Source: Nitrospira sp.
GTDB lineage: Bacteria > Nitrospirota > Nitrospiria > Nitrospirales > Nitrospiraceae
Assembly: GCA_030123565.1 (NCBI GenBank)
Contig: CP126122.1
Coordinates: 3,424,800-3,488,799, forward strand
Reading direction: 5' to 3'
DNA: 64,000 bases
The notes below the pieces were generated by a model. The model did no database searches. It had not been told where the DNA came from and saw only the letters and a program-made list of their open reading frames with translations. Made by a program: the position numbers and the translations under genes. Positions 44,394 to 53,163 of the stretch are shown here, in pieces; positions within the stretch are counted from its first letter, which is position 1; each line of letters starts with the position of its first letter.

Positions 44394-45545
44394 TCATGTG
44401 AATGCTCGAATGTGGCTGCTATGTCGGTACGCCTTTGAGGAGGAAAAGAGTCCGCCGCATTGTCCACGTTTGGAACACTCCGCACACCCGTCGACATATT
44501 CTCTCTTCCAGTCGCTAATTGATTGCCGACAATTCTCCCAGATGTCTGGGTTCACCGTGCAGAGTTGATGGTTGTAAACCGAGGTGGGAACCCCATTGGC
44601 GGTCAGAAGCGCCACGGCCTCGCTCAAAGCCTCTTTATACTCGTAAGGATCGATCCACAGGAGCTCGAGGTTTGGCCTGGTAAAACCCGTGATCTCCAGC
44701 CCCATAAGCGCCACATGATCCACGAAGAGCAGGTTGCGCACGATGAACTCACAGGTCTGCACCAGCCGACCAACGGTCTGTTGATGTAACACAATCCGAA
44801 CTTCCACCTTTTGATGGTGTTGTTTCAAATTGAGAATACCCCTAACCGTTTCGTCAAACGCACCCTGACTCTGGACCACATAGTCATGCCGAACGGGATC
44901 GTCCGAATAGATTGGAATGCCGACAACCAAATTCGGGTGGTTTACCGCGGCATACGCGCGAGCAAAGTCACGGTCCTTGAATGCTCGTCCATTGGACAGA
45001 ATATCGAGGGCGGTCCGAGGCAAGTATCTCAGCGTGTGATGTAGCAAATCGATCAGCCGCTCTCGATAAAGAGTTGGCTCCCCACCAGAAAACCCGAGTC
45101 TCTGCGTTTCCTGTGGAATCAGCCGGATGAGGTCGAAAGCCTCCGTGAGCAGCCACGAATCATCCTGAGGTTTCGGCGGCTGAGAGCACATCAAGCAATA
45201 ATGGTCGCATTGCTCGGTTAACAGAATCGTATTGTGCAGCGATCCTCGTCTGTACAGACAACGGAAACTTCCAGACATAGGATCCACCTTCACAATGTCT
45301 CCCTCGTCCAGGTAGTCATACTCGCCAGTCAGCCTGAACACATCAGTCTGATGACTGGATTCCGGCACTGCAGCTCCACGGCAGAAGATCGCCTTGTATT
45401 CCTTCCTACCACAGGCTCCCTCGGTCAGGAGCCCCCGCTCTCTCCGAAGGATAGGGGGCAGGTTCCCGTTCTTCGTCAAAGTGACCAGATACGGCTGTTC
45501 AGACACCGATCGTTCGACCTGTAATTTGCCCTGAAGTTTGAGCAT
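44394..45545 (-). CDS. hxsC: His-Xaa-Ser system radical SAM maturase HxsC
   Basis: Radical SAM protein with cluster motif TEQCDHYCLMC (about C113-C120 from this start) and SGGEPTL. The C-terminus has extra Cys (DGCAECSKRGQCGG). Its place between hxsB and the repeat-peptide set matches the four-gene His-Xaa-Ser system, thought to modify the HxsA repeat. The ATG overlaps the hxsB stop (TAATG), so translation is coupled. Confidence 0.85.
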   Translation of the reverse strand: MLKLQGKLQVERSVSEQPYLVTLTKNGNLPPILRRERGLLTEGACGRKEYKAIFCRGAAVPESSHQTDVFRLTGEYDYLDEGDIVKVDPMSGSFRCLYRRGSLHNTILLTEQCDHYCLMCSQPPKPQDDSWLLTEAFDLIRLIPQETQRLGFSGGEPTLYRERLIDLLHHTLRYLPRTALDILSNGRAFKDRDFARAYAAVNHPNLVVGIPIYSDDPVRHDYVVQSQGAFDETVRGILNLKQHHQKVEVRIVLHQQTVGRLVQTCEFIVRNLLFVDHVALMGLEITGFTRPNLELLWIDPYEYKEALSEAVALLTANGVPTSVYNHQLCTVNPDIWENCRQSISDWKREYVDGCAECSKRGQCGGLFSSSKAYRHSSHIRAFT

Positions 45546-47002
45546 TATCTGGTGGCCCACTGCCGAAAGAGACGTTTTACAAATACATCCGATTGCATGC
45601 GCTCAATCAGGAAACGAAAGATGGTCATATTGCGTGAGCAAAACTCCGACTCTGGCTTGCGCCCCACAAAGTCCCCAAATGTCTTGTGGTGAAACACCGG
45701 ATCTGCCCCGCAATAGGGCTCAAAGGCGCAATCCGTGCACATTGGAACGCTCTGCGCGAATGAGGCATCTAACGGTTCCAAGAGTTGCGGAGCTCCAAAG
45801 ATGTCTTCGTAGCTCTGCTTCAGGACATGCCCCAATCGAAACGTGGTGTCCCCCATCTCGGCCAGCATCCGACTTTCATCGGACGCATAAACATCCCCGT
45901 CATAGTTGTATGCGACCGCGCCAATCCCGATGCCAGCCGGATTGGTCAAATCGACATACCCAGGATCGTCACTCGTGAACATCTTTTTCAGGATCGTTGC
46001 AGCGTACACCTCCAGAAAGGGGACGCCCTGCCGATTCAGCTCAATAATGTAGTCCAGTCCCTTTTTATAGAAATCCAGCCACCGATCGGCACTGTACGCT
46101 CGATAGGCCTTCGTCCGGATCGCAAACCCATAGGGCGAGAGCGGCCGGAGAAAGATTTCCCCAAACCCTTGCGCCAGGTATTCGTCGATGATCTCTCCTA
46201 CACAATCCAGGCTGGATTCAGTGGTGGTCATCAAAGCCGAGACGCGATCTCTTCCGAGTTGATCCCGTACCAACCGAATCCCTGCGATCGTCCTCTCATA
46301 ACTATCCCCACCAGGCCGGGGACGATTGGCATTGTGGAGTGCTTTCGGGCCATCCAGCGAGGTCGAAATCAGAATGTCATGTGCACGGCAAAAGTCGAGG
46401 ATTTCCCTGCTCATGAGCGCGAGGTTCGTGGCAATCACGAATGCGAGGCGCTTGCCGGCCGCTCGGTTTCGCTCCTTCGCTTCACCGACGATGGTCTTGA
46501 TCAACTCGAAATTCAATAACGGCTCCCCGCCTTGAAACTCAATCTTCAGGTCGGGAGAAGGAGACCGAAAGCAGAAGTCGAGGGCCGCACGGGCCACACT
46601 GTCGGGCATGTCAAACGCAACTCGGTCCTCGGACTGCCTCGATACTTGGCAATAGGGACAACTATGTTCGCAGCGGAGCGTCACCACAAAGAGATGCAAT
46701 GCCGTAAATTGGCTCAACCTCCGATAACGGGTCCGGATCTTGAGCGCCAACAATTCGGGAGCGATCGCTGTGCTGTCGTCGACAAGAAAATGTTGTGCCC
46801 GAAGATCAATGTAGGCTTGATCACTGTTGGGTAATTCGTGCCGCAGGAAGCTCTGCAGTGTTGCCCGTTCAATCGTGAGAAATTCCCCAGCGAGGTTGGT
46901 CACCACGTACTGTCTGTCATTCAATCCTGTAAAGCGAAGGGGAAGGACCACATAGGTCTGGCGGGTGGGCTGGTAAACATTAAGCTCCTGGAATGCGCTC
47001 AT
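45545..47002 (-). CDS. hxsB: His-Xaa-Ser system radical SAM maturase HxsB
   Basis: 485 aa radical SAM/SPASM-type protein. SAM cluster motif LRCEHSCPYCQVS (C111, C115, C118), FQGGEPLLNF, and C-terminal Cys set CTDCAFEPYCGAD...SEFC for auxiliary clusters. It overlaps hxsD by 23 bases and hxsC by one. Two different maturases beside a small HxsD and a HxS-repeat peptide define the system. Confidence 0.88.
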   Translation of the reverse strand: MSAFQELNVYQPTRQTYVVLPLRFTGLNDRQYVVTNLAGEFLTIERATLQSFLRHELPNSDQAYIDLRAQHFLVDDSTAIAPELLALKIRTRYRRLSQFTALHLFVVTLRCEHSCPYCQVSRQSEDRVAFDMPDSVARAALDFCFRSPSPDLKIEFQGGEPLLNFELIKTIVGEAKERNRAAGKRLAFVIATNLALMSREILDFCRAHDILISTSLDGPKALHNANRPRPGGDSYERTIAGIRLVRDQLGRDRVSALMTTTESSLDCVGEIIDEYLAQGFGEIFLRPLSPYGFAIRTKAYRAYSADRWLDFYKKGLDYIIELNRQGVPFLEVYAATILKKMFTSDDPGYVDLTNPAGIGIGAVAYNYDGDVYASDESRMLAEMGDTTFRLGHVLKQSYEDIFGAPQLLEPLDASFAQSVPMCTDCAFEPYCGADPVFHHKTFGDFVGRKPESEFCSRNMTIFRFLIERMQSDVFVKRLFRQWATR

Positions 47003-47318
47003 GGCTGGCGATTCCAGTGTTCGAGAAGGCGTGGGCTAAAATGAGCTTCCGTATCGGTTCCGTCTCAACCCTGATCCGCTCACGCAGATCCTGGTCCAGC
47101 ACTTCTTTCCGAAACTCGTCCATGAGTTGGTTGGCGCGATGATGATCAATTGAGGGAGAGAACTTCAGCGAACAGATGATATGCGGCGGTTGCAGATTAA
47201 TATCGGCCGAAAAGACATCAATGTACCGGTAGGCGGCTTTCTTTATCGCAAGGATACTAAAGATATTCTGATCGAACCGGATGGTCTCACCCTCTAATGG
47301 CTGTGACTCCTTGACCAT
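46980..47318 (-). CDS. hxsD: His-Xaa-Ser system protein HxsD
   Basis: 112 aa; IRFDQNIFSILAIKKAAYRY and the following DVFSADINL match the small HxsD partner, possibly a docking or recognition protein. ATG 47318 has GAGG before it; ATG 47342 is possible. Between hxsA and hxsB with 48 bases to hxsA. Confidence 0.8.
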   Translation of the reverse strand: MVKESQPLEGETIRFDQNIFSILAIKKAAYRYIDVFSADINLQPPHIICSLKFSPSIDHHRANQLMDEFRKEVLDQDLRERIRVETEPIRKLILAHAFSNTGIASHERIPGA

Positions 47319-47366
47319 CCTACGCAACCTCAAACAGTTCAACTTGCTAGCTGTGGTCTGTGGAAA

Positions 47367-47669
47367 CTATCTTCCTGACATATGAGAACTGTGGGATGCG
47401 TGGGACGCATGAGAGGCATGTGAGCCGTGGCCAGCGTATAGTATTCCGGCCTCGGATCGATGCAGCGTCAATGAATGATTATCCTGCCCAAGCCGGTACA
47501 TCATGCGTTGCAAGACGATGTCTCGTGATTCGAGACCGGTTTTCTCCGCAGCACTGCGCATCGAGTCACCCTGATCGTTTGAAACATTCGCCTGAACCTG
47601 ACCCCCCAGACTCGCAAACAGAGCTGCGAGAGCCGCTCCAGTTGTCACAATAATTTTGCGGTGGCTCAT
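47367..47669 (-). CDS. hxsA: His-Xaa-Ser repeat peptide HxsA
   Basis: 100 aa. Signal peptide (KIIVTTGAALAALFASLGG, cut near VQA-NVS), a charged middle, and a C-terminal repeat HGSHASHASHASHSSHMS: six His-Xaa-Ser units. In the known system this repeat is the presumed modification target of HxsB and HxsC. ATG 47669 has AGGAG seven bases before. First gene of the minus-strand cluster. Confidence 0.88.
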   Translation of the reverse strand: MSHRKIIVTTGAALAALFASLGGQVQANVSNDQGDSMRSAAEKTGLESRDIVLQRMMYRLGQDNHSLTLHRSEAGILYAGHGSHASHASHASHSSHMSGR

Positions 47670-48161
47670 TACGTCTCCTCTCGACATGCTAGGCAGGAAC
47701 GGTGGTGTGAGTCCCCGCCCAATTAAGATACATTTCCGATGCTCGACAATCGCCGCACAGATATGAACCTCAGGTTGCGTAATGTAGTACGGACAATGGC
47801 ATAAGGCAACCTAGGAAAATGTAGTAAGAATACTCCTACGAAACTCGGCAGTGAATGGGGGGCGCCGAATTACTCAACCTATCCACTGTATAGCGTGGCG
47901 GTGAAAATCCGCATGATAAGGGCAGCCTCTCGCCCGGCAGTACCGAGGGGGGTCAGCCTTGAGAGGACGGACCAAACTGAGGAAAAACAACAGGATGATT
48001 CCTCTGAAGTGTCCGATGAGTGATGAGCTTTTACAATGGCTTACAGGTAGGCCGTCCTGTATAGGACACTCTGCAAATGGGATCTAGCGGGTTTCGGCGA
48101 AACCGAGAAGAATTCCGGACCGTTCGTTGCCGGATGGTTTCCGGCCAGCTTGTCTGTGTGT
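47670..48161. other. hxs promoter region and left-arm-like repeat
   Basis: No gene supported. 47953-48076 repeats the left arm of element B (AGCCTTGAGAGGACGGAC, then GAGGAAAAACAAC, and the GTCCTGTATAGGAC near-palindrome). The tRNA T-arm and acceptor part are absent, so this looks like an old junction that lost its tRNA half. The hxs promoter must lie between 47670 and about 47950. Confidence 0.5.
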
Positions 48162-49319
48162 TTAGCTGGCATGTGGGGCTTCGATAATTTCCACGATGCG
48201 TGGCGCAACAAAGACTCGGTTTCGCTGTTTGCCCGTGGCCTCTTTAAGAATGCCCTTGTGGAGCAATTTCTCGATGTTCAGCTGTGCCGAGCGATGGGTG
48301 ACCTTTAATAGCCGTGCAGCTTGATTCGTGGTAATGGCTGGATATGCAAACAATTGGTCGACCAGTCGAAGCTGGAGCGCGGAGGAGCGAGCAGATTGAA
48401 ACTCACGACGATAGCTTTCCCAAAGTTTTAGCAATCGCGCTGAACGAGCTAGAGCATCGCGAGATTGCTGCGCAACCCCGCGAAGGAAGAAAGAAATCCA
48501 ATCGATCCATTTTCCGGACTGACTCACGGCCAAAAGTAGGCTGTAATACTCGCTTCGATGTCTTTCAAAATAGGCACTTAAATATAGCAGCGGCTCAGGG
48601 AGCGCCCCTTCTTTACACAGGAAAAGGGTAATGAGAAGGCGTCCTATTCTGCCATTGCCGTCTAAGAAGGGATGGATCGCCTCAAACTGGTAGTGAATGG
48701 TTGCCAAGCGAATCAGTAAAGGAACTGTTGATGGGGCATGCAAGTACGCCTCGAATTGACCAAGAGCTTGTTCCATTTCCTCGACTGGTGGAGGAACATA
48801 GGTTGCTTCCATCAGCGTGCAACGCGCGGGACCAATCCAATTTTGAGAACGCCGGAACTCGCCGGGGGTGAGATGTTCCCCGCGTGCTCCCTGCATGAGA
48901 TGTTCATGCACCTCCTTGATAAAACGCAGGCTCAGCGGAAATTTCTTCAATCGCGCCAAGCCGTACTCCATTGCATTCACGTAATTGGCCACCTCGCGAG
49001 CATCCGGTGCTTTCGGATCTACGGCCCCGGAGGCTTCAAAAAATAACAGATCGGAAAGCGAGGCCTGAGTACCTTCAATGCGACTCGAGAGTATGGCCTC
49101 CCGCCTGATGAAAGGTCCTATCAGTAAATGAGGGTTCGGTAATGTACGGGCTGTCCCGGCAAGCTCGCTGAGGGCACGATCGGCCTCAGACAATTGATTC
49201 ACCAAGTCCCAGCTCAGAGCCAGTTGAGGCGGGAGAGGATTGGGAATAAAAGCCCAATAATCGAGTGGGGTCCGAAAAAGACGCCCATTCTTTTCCTCTT
49301 TAAAATCAGTAAGATTCAT
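48162..49319 (-). CDS. Fic family protein with winged helix
   Basis: 385 aa. Fic motif HPFLDGNGRIGR (216-227) for AMP or other nucleotide transfer; inhibitory helix motif SSRIEGT (78-84, Glu82) of class II Fic proteins; C-terminal winged-helix region (TTNQAARLLKVTHRSAQLN). Cytoplasmic. ATACTT/ATGATAC sites upstream suggest self-regulation. Confidence 0.88.
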   Translation of the reverse strand: MNLTDFKEEKNGRLFRTPLDYWAFIPNPLPPQLALSWDLVNQLSEADRALSELAGTARTLPNPHLLIGPFIRREAILSSRIEGTQASLSDLLFFEASGAVDPKAPDAREVANYVNAMEYGLARLKKFPLSLRFIKEVHEHLMQGARGEHLTPGEFRRSQNWIGPARCTLMEATYVPPPVEEMEQALGQFEAYLHAPSTVPLLIRLATIHYQFEAIHPFLDGNGRIGRLLITLFLCKEGALPEPLLYLSAYFERHRSEYYSLLLAVSQSGKWIDWISFFLRGVAQQSRDALARSARLLKLWESYRREFQSARSSALQLRLVDQLFAYPAITTNQAARLLKVTHRSAQLNIEKLLHKGILKEATGKQRNRVFVAPRIVEIIEAPHAS

Positions 49320-49335
49320 AGATCATTCTGGGCAT

Positions 49336-49394
49336 ATGATACTTTCATGTCACTCAGATATATCAATGATACATTTGAGCGTAAAAGTATCATT
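49336..49394. promoter_or_regulatory. Operator-like sites upstream of fic
   Basis: ATGATAC (49336-49342) and the inverted pair AATGATAC (49365-49372) / GTATCATT (49387-49394). Placed just before the Fic start, they could bind the Fic winged helix. Confidence 0.45.
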
Positions 49395-49473
49395 GCAAAA
49401 TTGTTGAGTCAATTAATTATCACTGCAGTAAGGCTAACGCTCTGCGGTGGCTACTGCTAAGACCTTTATCCAC

Positions 49474-49690
49474 TCAATACGGCCATTGCATTGCTCGCTC
49501 GTCAATAATTCTGCGAGCGTATTCGCCTCCCGCCTTGATATCTCCAACCGAAACTCCTGGCTCCAAAGCATATAGGGCGATGAACTCTGAGGGGCCCTAT
49601 ATGCACGATCTCAGTCTGAATACTATTGCCTTTGCGCTCTAAGCAGATTTTCCCTCCAGAATGTCCGATTTCCTGAAATTCATCTGTCAT
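49474..49690 (-). pseudogene. Small unknown gene with single-base frameshift
   Basis: ATG 49690 with GAGGTG before it reads MTDEFQEIGHSGGKICLE... to HIGP; then the frame that looks coding is EFIALYALEPGVSVGDIKAG, ending at TGA 49474. The span is one base longer than whole codons; a CCCC run at the break would be CCC in the intact gene. Unknown family, about 71 aa if repaired. True decay or a homopolymer error. Confidence 0.5.
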
Positions 49691-49736
49691 AGAACACCTC
49701 GACCGCCAACGCACCCTTCTGTGCATGGAATGGGCA

Positions 49737-50101
49737 TCAGCCGGCCGTCTCCTGGCAAACCACATCTCCCTCTTTTCCACAGCGAGCGCACCGCCCCTGC
49801 CTGGTTTTGAGTTCTTCCCCCGTGTCCCAGGAAGAGACGAGGAGTTCCAAGCGGGTCGTATCTTCGGGTAACTCCTCGACCGCAACGGCCGCAAAGCAGG
49901 CTCTACAGTATGTTGGCGATACGATGGAAGGGGGACCGCGTCGAAATAGTCTGGGGCGAACGTTCTCCCGCACTGATCGCAATGCCATTCGGGACCGGCT
50001 GGAGTGATGCGACATCCGACGCTTCGGGGGTTGAGCAGCAGCCGTTCCGGCACGACAGGAGTATGGCAAATAGGATCGTAGTGTACTGGCTCCCTACTCA
50101 T
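49737..50101 (-). pseudogene. Zinc-ribbon protein with single-base frameshift
   Basis: From ATG 50101 the frame shows HCDQCGRTFAPDYFDAVP, then after a CCCCC run the family continues in another frame, TYCRACFAAVAVEELPED and CARCGKEGDVVC. The span is one base short of whole codons. Repaired, it is a roughly 121-aa protein with three CxxC pairs. The ATG overlaps the SNase stop (ATGA). Confidence 0.6.
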
Positions 50102-50544
50102 CTTCGTCCGCTGCCGCTAAGCATTCCGCGGGAATCGCCTGCGGATTCTGCGCACCAATCTTTTGTTTTTGTCCCTCCGTCATAAGGCACAGCGAGGCCC
50201 TGTTCGATCAACAGGTCACTCAGATCCTGACCGTCCGCTATCACCCTCGAGTCAATCCTGAAATACTTGTCTCGGCTCGCTTTGCGAAGGCGTATTTCTC
50301 CAGCTCGACCCAGCAGAGAGCGGACCAGATCCCGAGCCTGCCGAGCAAGTTGCTTCTCGCGTTCACATTGCCCCTTCATTTCCGGAGTATCGATGCCGGC
50401 CAGTCGAACAGGAATATGGTCCCCAAAGAGAGGATGAATCCCGGGCAGGCTCATCATGCAGGTATCGCCGTCATAGCAGGTGTGGTACACCGCTTGATCA
50501 AAATCAAAGTACACCTGACCATGGCCAGGAAGAGTCCAGAGCAA
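50098..50544 (-). CDS. Staphylococcal-nuclease-like (SNase) protein
   Basis: SNase/thermonuclease family: CYDGDTCMMSL, VRLAGIDTPEMKGQCEREKQ and SRDKYFRIDSRVIADGQDL are the family blocks. It would cut single- or double-stranded nucleic acid, normally outside the cytoplasm. The TTG start at 50544 cuts a signal-peptide-like segment; an in-frame ATG at 50622 would give one but meets a TAG after six codons. Start is therefore unclear. Confidence 0.8.
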   Translation of the reverse strand: MLWTLPGHGQVYFDFDQAVYHTCYDGDTCMMSLPGIHPLFGDHIPVRLAGIDTPEMKGQCEREKQLARQARDLVRSLLGRAGEIRLRKASRDKYFRIDSRVIADGQDLSDLLIEQGLAVPYDGGTKTKDWCAESAGDSRGMLSGSGRR

Positions 50545-50739
50545 GGTGATCGCGAGGAGAAGAGGGATGGAGACGTTCGATATCGCGCGGCCGATTCTAC
50601 TCTAAAACACCCGCTCTCGCATGGGCTTGCGTACTAGATCGCAACGAAGGCTCTACAGGTGCGAAACCTATGGGGAGTAGGAATCGTTTAAGGACGAGGC
50701 ACCTGAGGCAGGAACGCTACAATCTGGCATTGATTAAAA

Positions 50740-51180
50740 TCAGCGGTAGGTGTCCTGGCCAAGTGCTGCGAGTGCCGCACGGCGCACCTGGAGTGCCCGA
50801 AGATAGGCGCCTTCCTCTCCGTATTTCTTCACGCCGAACTTGCGCATCTTGGCCCGACCGTTCTCGATCGGCCATTGCGCAAGCCAGTAAGCCATGCGGG
50901 GACTTGTTGGGGTGCGGCCTGGCGCTTCATGCCGACTGACACCTGAGACCCCTGATCGATTATTCTTCTTCCTGATCCTGCAGAACTCTGTGCGCGTAAG
51001 CACGGGCAAGGTTTGCAAGAGAGTCTCTCGGTAGTCCGTAGCGGCTGCCAATGCCAGGCGCTTCCCTCCATGAACAAGGTCGCTGAAATAGCGGTGGTGG
51101 ACTCGGTTGCGGCGCTGAACTCGCACGAGCAAGGCATGTGTGTGAGTGCGGTCGTCGTCGATTCGGCTGATCCGATTCAT
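50740..51180 (-). CDS. AP2-domain-like DNA-binding protein
   Basis: 146 aa. C-terminal NNRSGVSGVSR...YWLAQWPIENG...KKYGEEGAYLRALQVR matches AP2-like domains carried by phages and mobile elements. N-terminal half has HRYFSDLVHGGKRLALAAA. Five bases separate it from the upstream PilZ gene, so they form one unit. Confidence 0.7.
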   Translation of the reverse strand: MNRISRIDDDRTHTHALLVRVQRRNRVHHRYFSDLVHGGKRLALAAATDYRETLLQTLPVLTRTEFCRIRKKNNRSGVSGVSRHEAPGRTPTSPRMAYWLAQWPIENGRAKMRKFGVKKYGEEGAYLRALQVRRAALAALGQDTYR

Positions 51181-51184
51181 CGCA

Positions 51185-51508
51185 CTATCGAGCGCGCCGA
51201 AGATACCGTTTCAAGCGGATAGCCTGAGGTTTCTCGATTTCATTGATACGGAGCCCAAATTCTTGCCCGCGGCTCCAGGCAACAACAGCGCTGTGGACTT
51301 CGATGCTTTCATCAGCCTTGTCCAGATGAAGCATGATGGAGAGTTCAGTTCCCGCCGGCACTGCCTTCTCTGCGTCAACGCGACATCCCTTCGGCGAAAG
51401 ATTCCACACAAACCCTCGGCCGTGGGTGTCTTCATTCAGAAAGAAGGCCGTCCCCCGAATCGGAACGCGGCTATAGGTGCGAAGACGGAAACGTTGTGTT
51501 GTAGCCAT
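51185..51508 (-). CDS. PilZ domain protein
   Basis: 107 aa single PilZ domain. Cyclic di-GMP residues are seen: RTYSR (RxxxR) and WNLSPKGCRV (NxSxxG). Cytoplasmic. Co-transcribed with the AP2-like gene downstream. A second-messenger receptor on a mobile element is unusual. Confidence 0.8.
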   Translation of the reverse strand: MATTQRFRLRTYSRVPIRGTAFFLNEDTHGRGFVWNLSPKGCRVDAEKAVPAGTELSIMLHLDKADESIEVHSAVVAWSRGQEFGLRINEIEKPQAIRLKRYLRRAR

Positions 51509-52141
51509 GGAGGGCAGTCTAACGAACTTAGCAGGTTCAGACGATACCCCATTCGGATGAAGGGGTTCAGTAGAAAGCGTTATTCAGAATCAGCGGGCAA
51601 GTTTGAATAAAGTGCGGCAGGCAACCTTAATCACCTGGCCAGCGGCGCTCCTGACGCTGCAACTGGCCGTTCGAATTCCCACCTCAAATCACAGGAGTCA
51701 CGGCTATAGGAGGAATGACCTCGCAGAGGCTTGAACCGCCTCTGAGCACGATCTCAAAACGCGGAGCGGGAGACGATTCCTGGCACCGATCCCGTCCCTT
51801 TCTCGACCTCGCACCACCAACGGCACCTCAGCAGGGATCACGTAGGAGGCACCAGCTGTACCTTACAACTGCTAAACTCTCTTGCCCATTCACGCGGATC
51901 ATTGCGTCTGCCTTATCGGACTGGACTCTTTGTCGCGTTCAGAGAATTTAAATCCAACAAAACGCCCGTCTGTTTCAACCTTCATGCGGTGGCTGGTCCT
52001 TGCGTCCTCGTGCGCATCACGTCTTTAAAATCGACATTCTCCAACCCCATCTCCCTTCTATGCGCGGAATTGTTCATGCTTCAAGCCTGCCCGACCATCG
52101 CCGCCGCTCCCCAGCCGCAAATGGTGCCAATAGTTACTCGT
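51509..52141. other. 633-base region without a supported gene
   Basis: Reading frames here are short, lack ribosome sites or lie opposite better genes. I recognise no RNA gene, repeat or motif; it may hold the promoter of the PilZ-AP2 pair and decayed sequence. Confidence 0.3.
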
Positions 52142-52351
52142 TCATGTGGATTCGGTGATCACTTTATTCACGATAAACCGACCACAGCATCCGCAGGCGA
52201 AACTATAATTTTCGTATGCTGGATTCCAACGATCAATGATCTTGCTCAGATCAGTTCCATCGTCGGGCCAATCCATTTCGTCATTATTGATGTTGTCCGT
52301 GTTAATCAGATGGCCGCAAGGACACGGCACAACCGGCGGAAACTTTCCCAT
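52142..52351 (-). CDS. Small zinc-ribbon-like protein
   Basis: 69 aa with CPCGHLINTDN near the start and ACGCCGRFIVNK near the end, forming two Cys pairs. AAGG lies before the ATG. Acidic middle. Unknown function. Confidence 0.55.
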   Translation of the reverse strand: MGKFPPVVPCPCGHLINTDNINNDEMDWPDDGTDLSKIIDRWNPAYENYSFACGCCGRFIVNKVITEST

Positions 52352-52374
52352 GCTCAGTGCCTTCTATTCCACAA

Positions 52375-52686
52375 TTAGCTGCCAGCTGTTTCCGTCTGCG
52401 GGAAGTGGATGGCGAAGCTATCCGCATGGCCGGCCAATAAGCAGAGATCTTGATCCCGGACAGGCTTGGGGCAGAATTTCCCGCCGAGTGATCGCGCGAG
52501 GGTCTCACTCTCAGGGGTGAAGTATGCCGTCACCACGTTTTCCGTCAAGTCGTGTCGGCTAAAGATGGCCATTTGGGGAGGCGCGCCGGCTTCGAGGTAA
52601 GCGGCCCGAAAGGCTTCCATTATGGATTGGGTTGGCCCGAACGCGGTGATCCCGTCCCCAAGATCGATCGAAAACCAGTCATTCAT
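52375..52686 (-). CDS. Small cytoplasmic protein, unknown
   Basis: 103 aa, AAGGAG before the ATG. Mixed alpha/beta sequence (IDLGDGITAFGPTQSIMEAF) with no membrane segment or motif I know. Second of a minus-strand group of small genes. Confidence 0.55.
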   Translation of the reverse strand: MNDWFSIDLGDGITAFGPTQSIMEAFRAAYLEAGAPPQMAIFSRHDLTENVVTAYFTPESETLARSLGGKFCPKPVRDQDLCLLAGHADSFAIHFPQTETAGS

Positions 52687-52704
52687 ACAAGTTCTCCTTG
52701 TTCA

Positions 52705-53163
52705 TTATTGGCCTCCCGCAGCCGTTGGATCATAGTGCGGTTTTCCCGCTGGACTAGGGTCGTCCGAAGCGGTGTCATTTTTTCTCGATCCAATTGGGTG
52801 CCGCGACCAGGTGCGGCCGATCATACGGCCCTCATCGTTGAATGTCACCGCGAGCGCGCGAACTTCACCCTCGGAACCATTGCCGGTTGCAACGACCGCC
52901 AGCCCGACGAGCGGAATGAAGGCAGCCGGATTGGCCTGCGCTTCGGCATAGGCCCATGAGAGGGTCTCTCGCGTTTTGCCTTCCTCGACGGATACCGTTC
53001 TGGTGCTCGGTGGGCCCAATTCCCGCACAAGTTCCGCCTTCGTCATCGTGAGCGGTGGCCAGTCTTCGGAACGCTCGCGGATCGATTCGTCTCCGGTACT
53101 GACGCATCCAGTCAGCAGTAGAGTAAGACCGGCGGCCAGGATTACGCCCTTACAAATATTCAT
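52705..53163 (-). CDS. Lipoprotein, BamE/SmpA-like
   Basis: 152 aa with a lipobox LLLTGCVS at residue 20, so it is lipid-anchored. MTKAELVRELGPPSTR is the BamE/SmpA-type helix-turn that starts such folds. ATG overlaps the preceding stop (ATGA). It would act in the envelope; link to the element is unclear. Confidence 0.7.
   Translation of the reverse strand: MNICKGVILAAGLTLLLTGCVSTGDESIRERSEDWPPLTMTKAELVRELGPPSTRTVSVEEGKTRETLSWAYAEAQANPAAFIPLVGLAVVATGNGSEGEVRALAVTFNDEGRMIGRTWSRHPIGSRKNDTASDDPSPAGKPHYDPTAAGGQ

Noticed and set aside
47367..47430. Short direct repeats as a CRISPR array
   Set aside because: They are codon repeats for His-Xaa-Ser in the hxsA frame, nine bases long with no spacers.
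51902..52378. 158-aa plus-strand frame
   Set aside because: It overlaps the minus-strand zinc-ribbon gene, has no ribosome site and no recognisable sequence.
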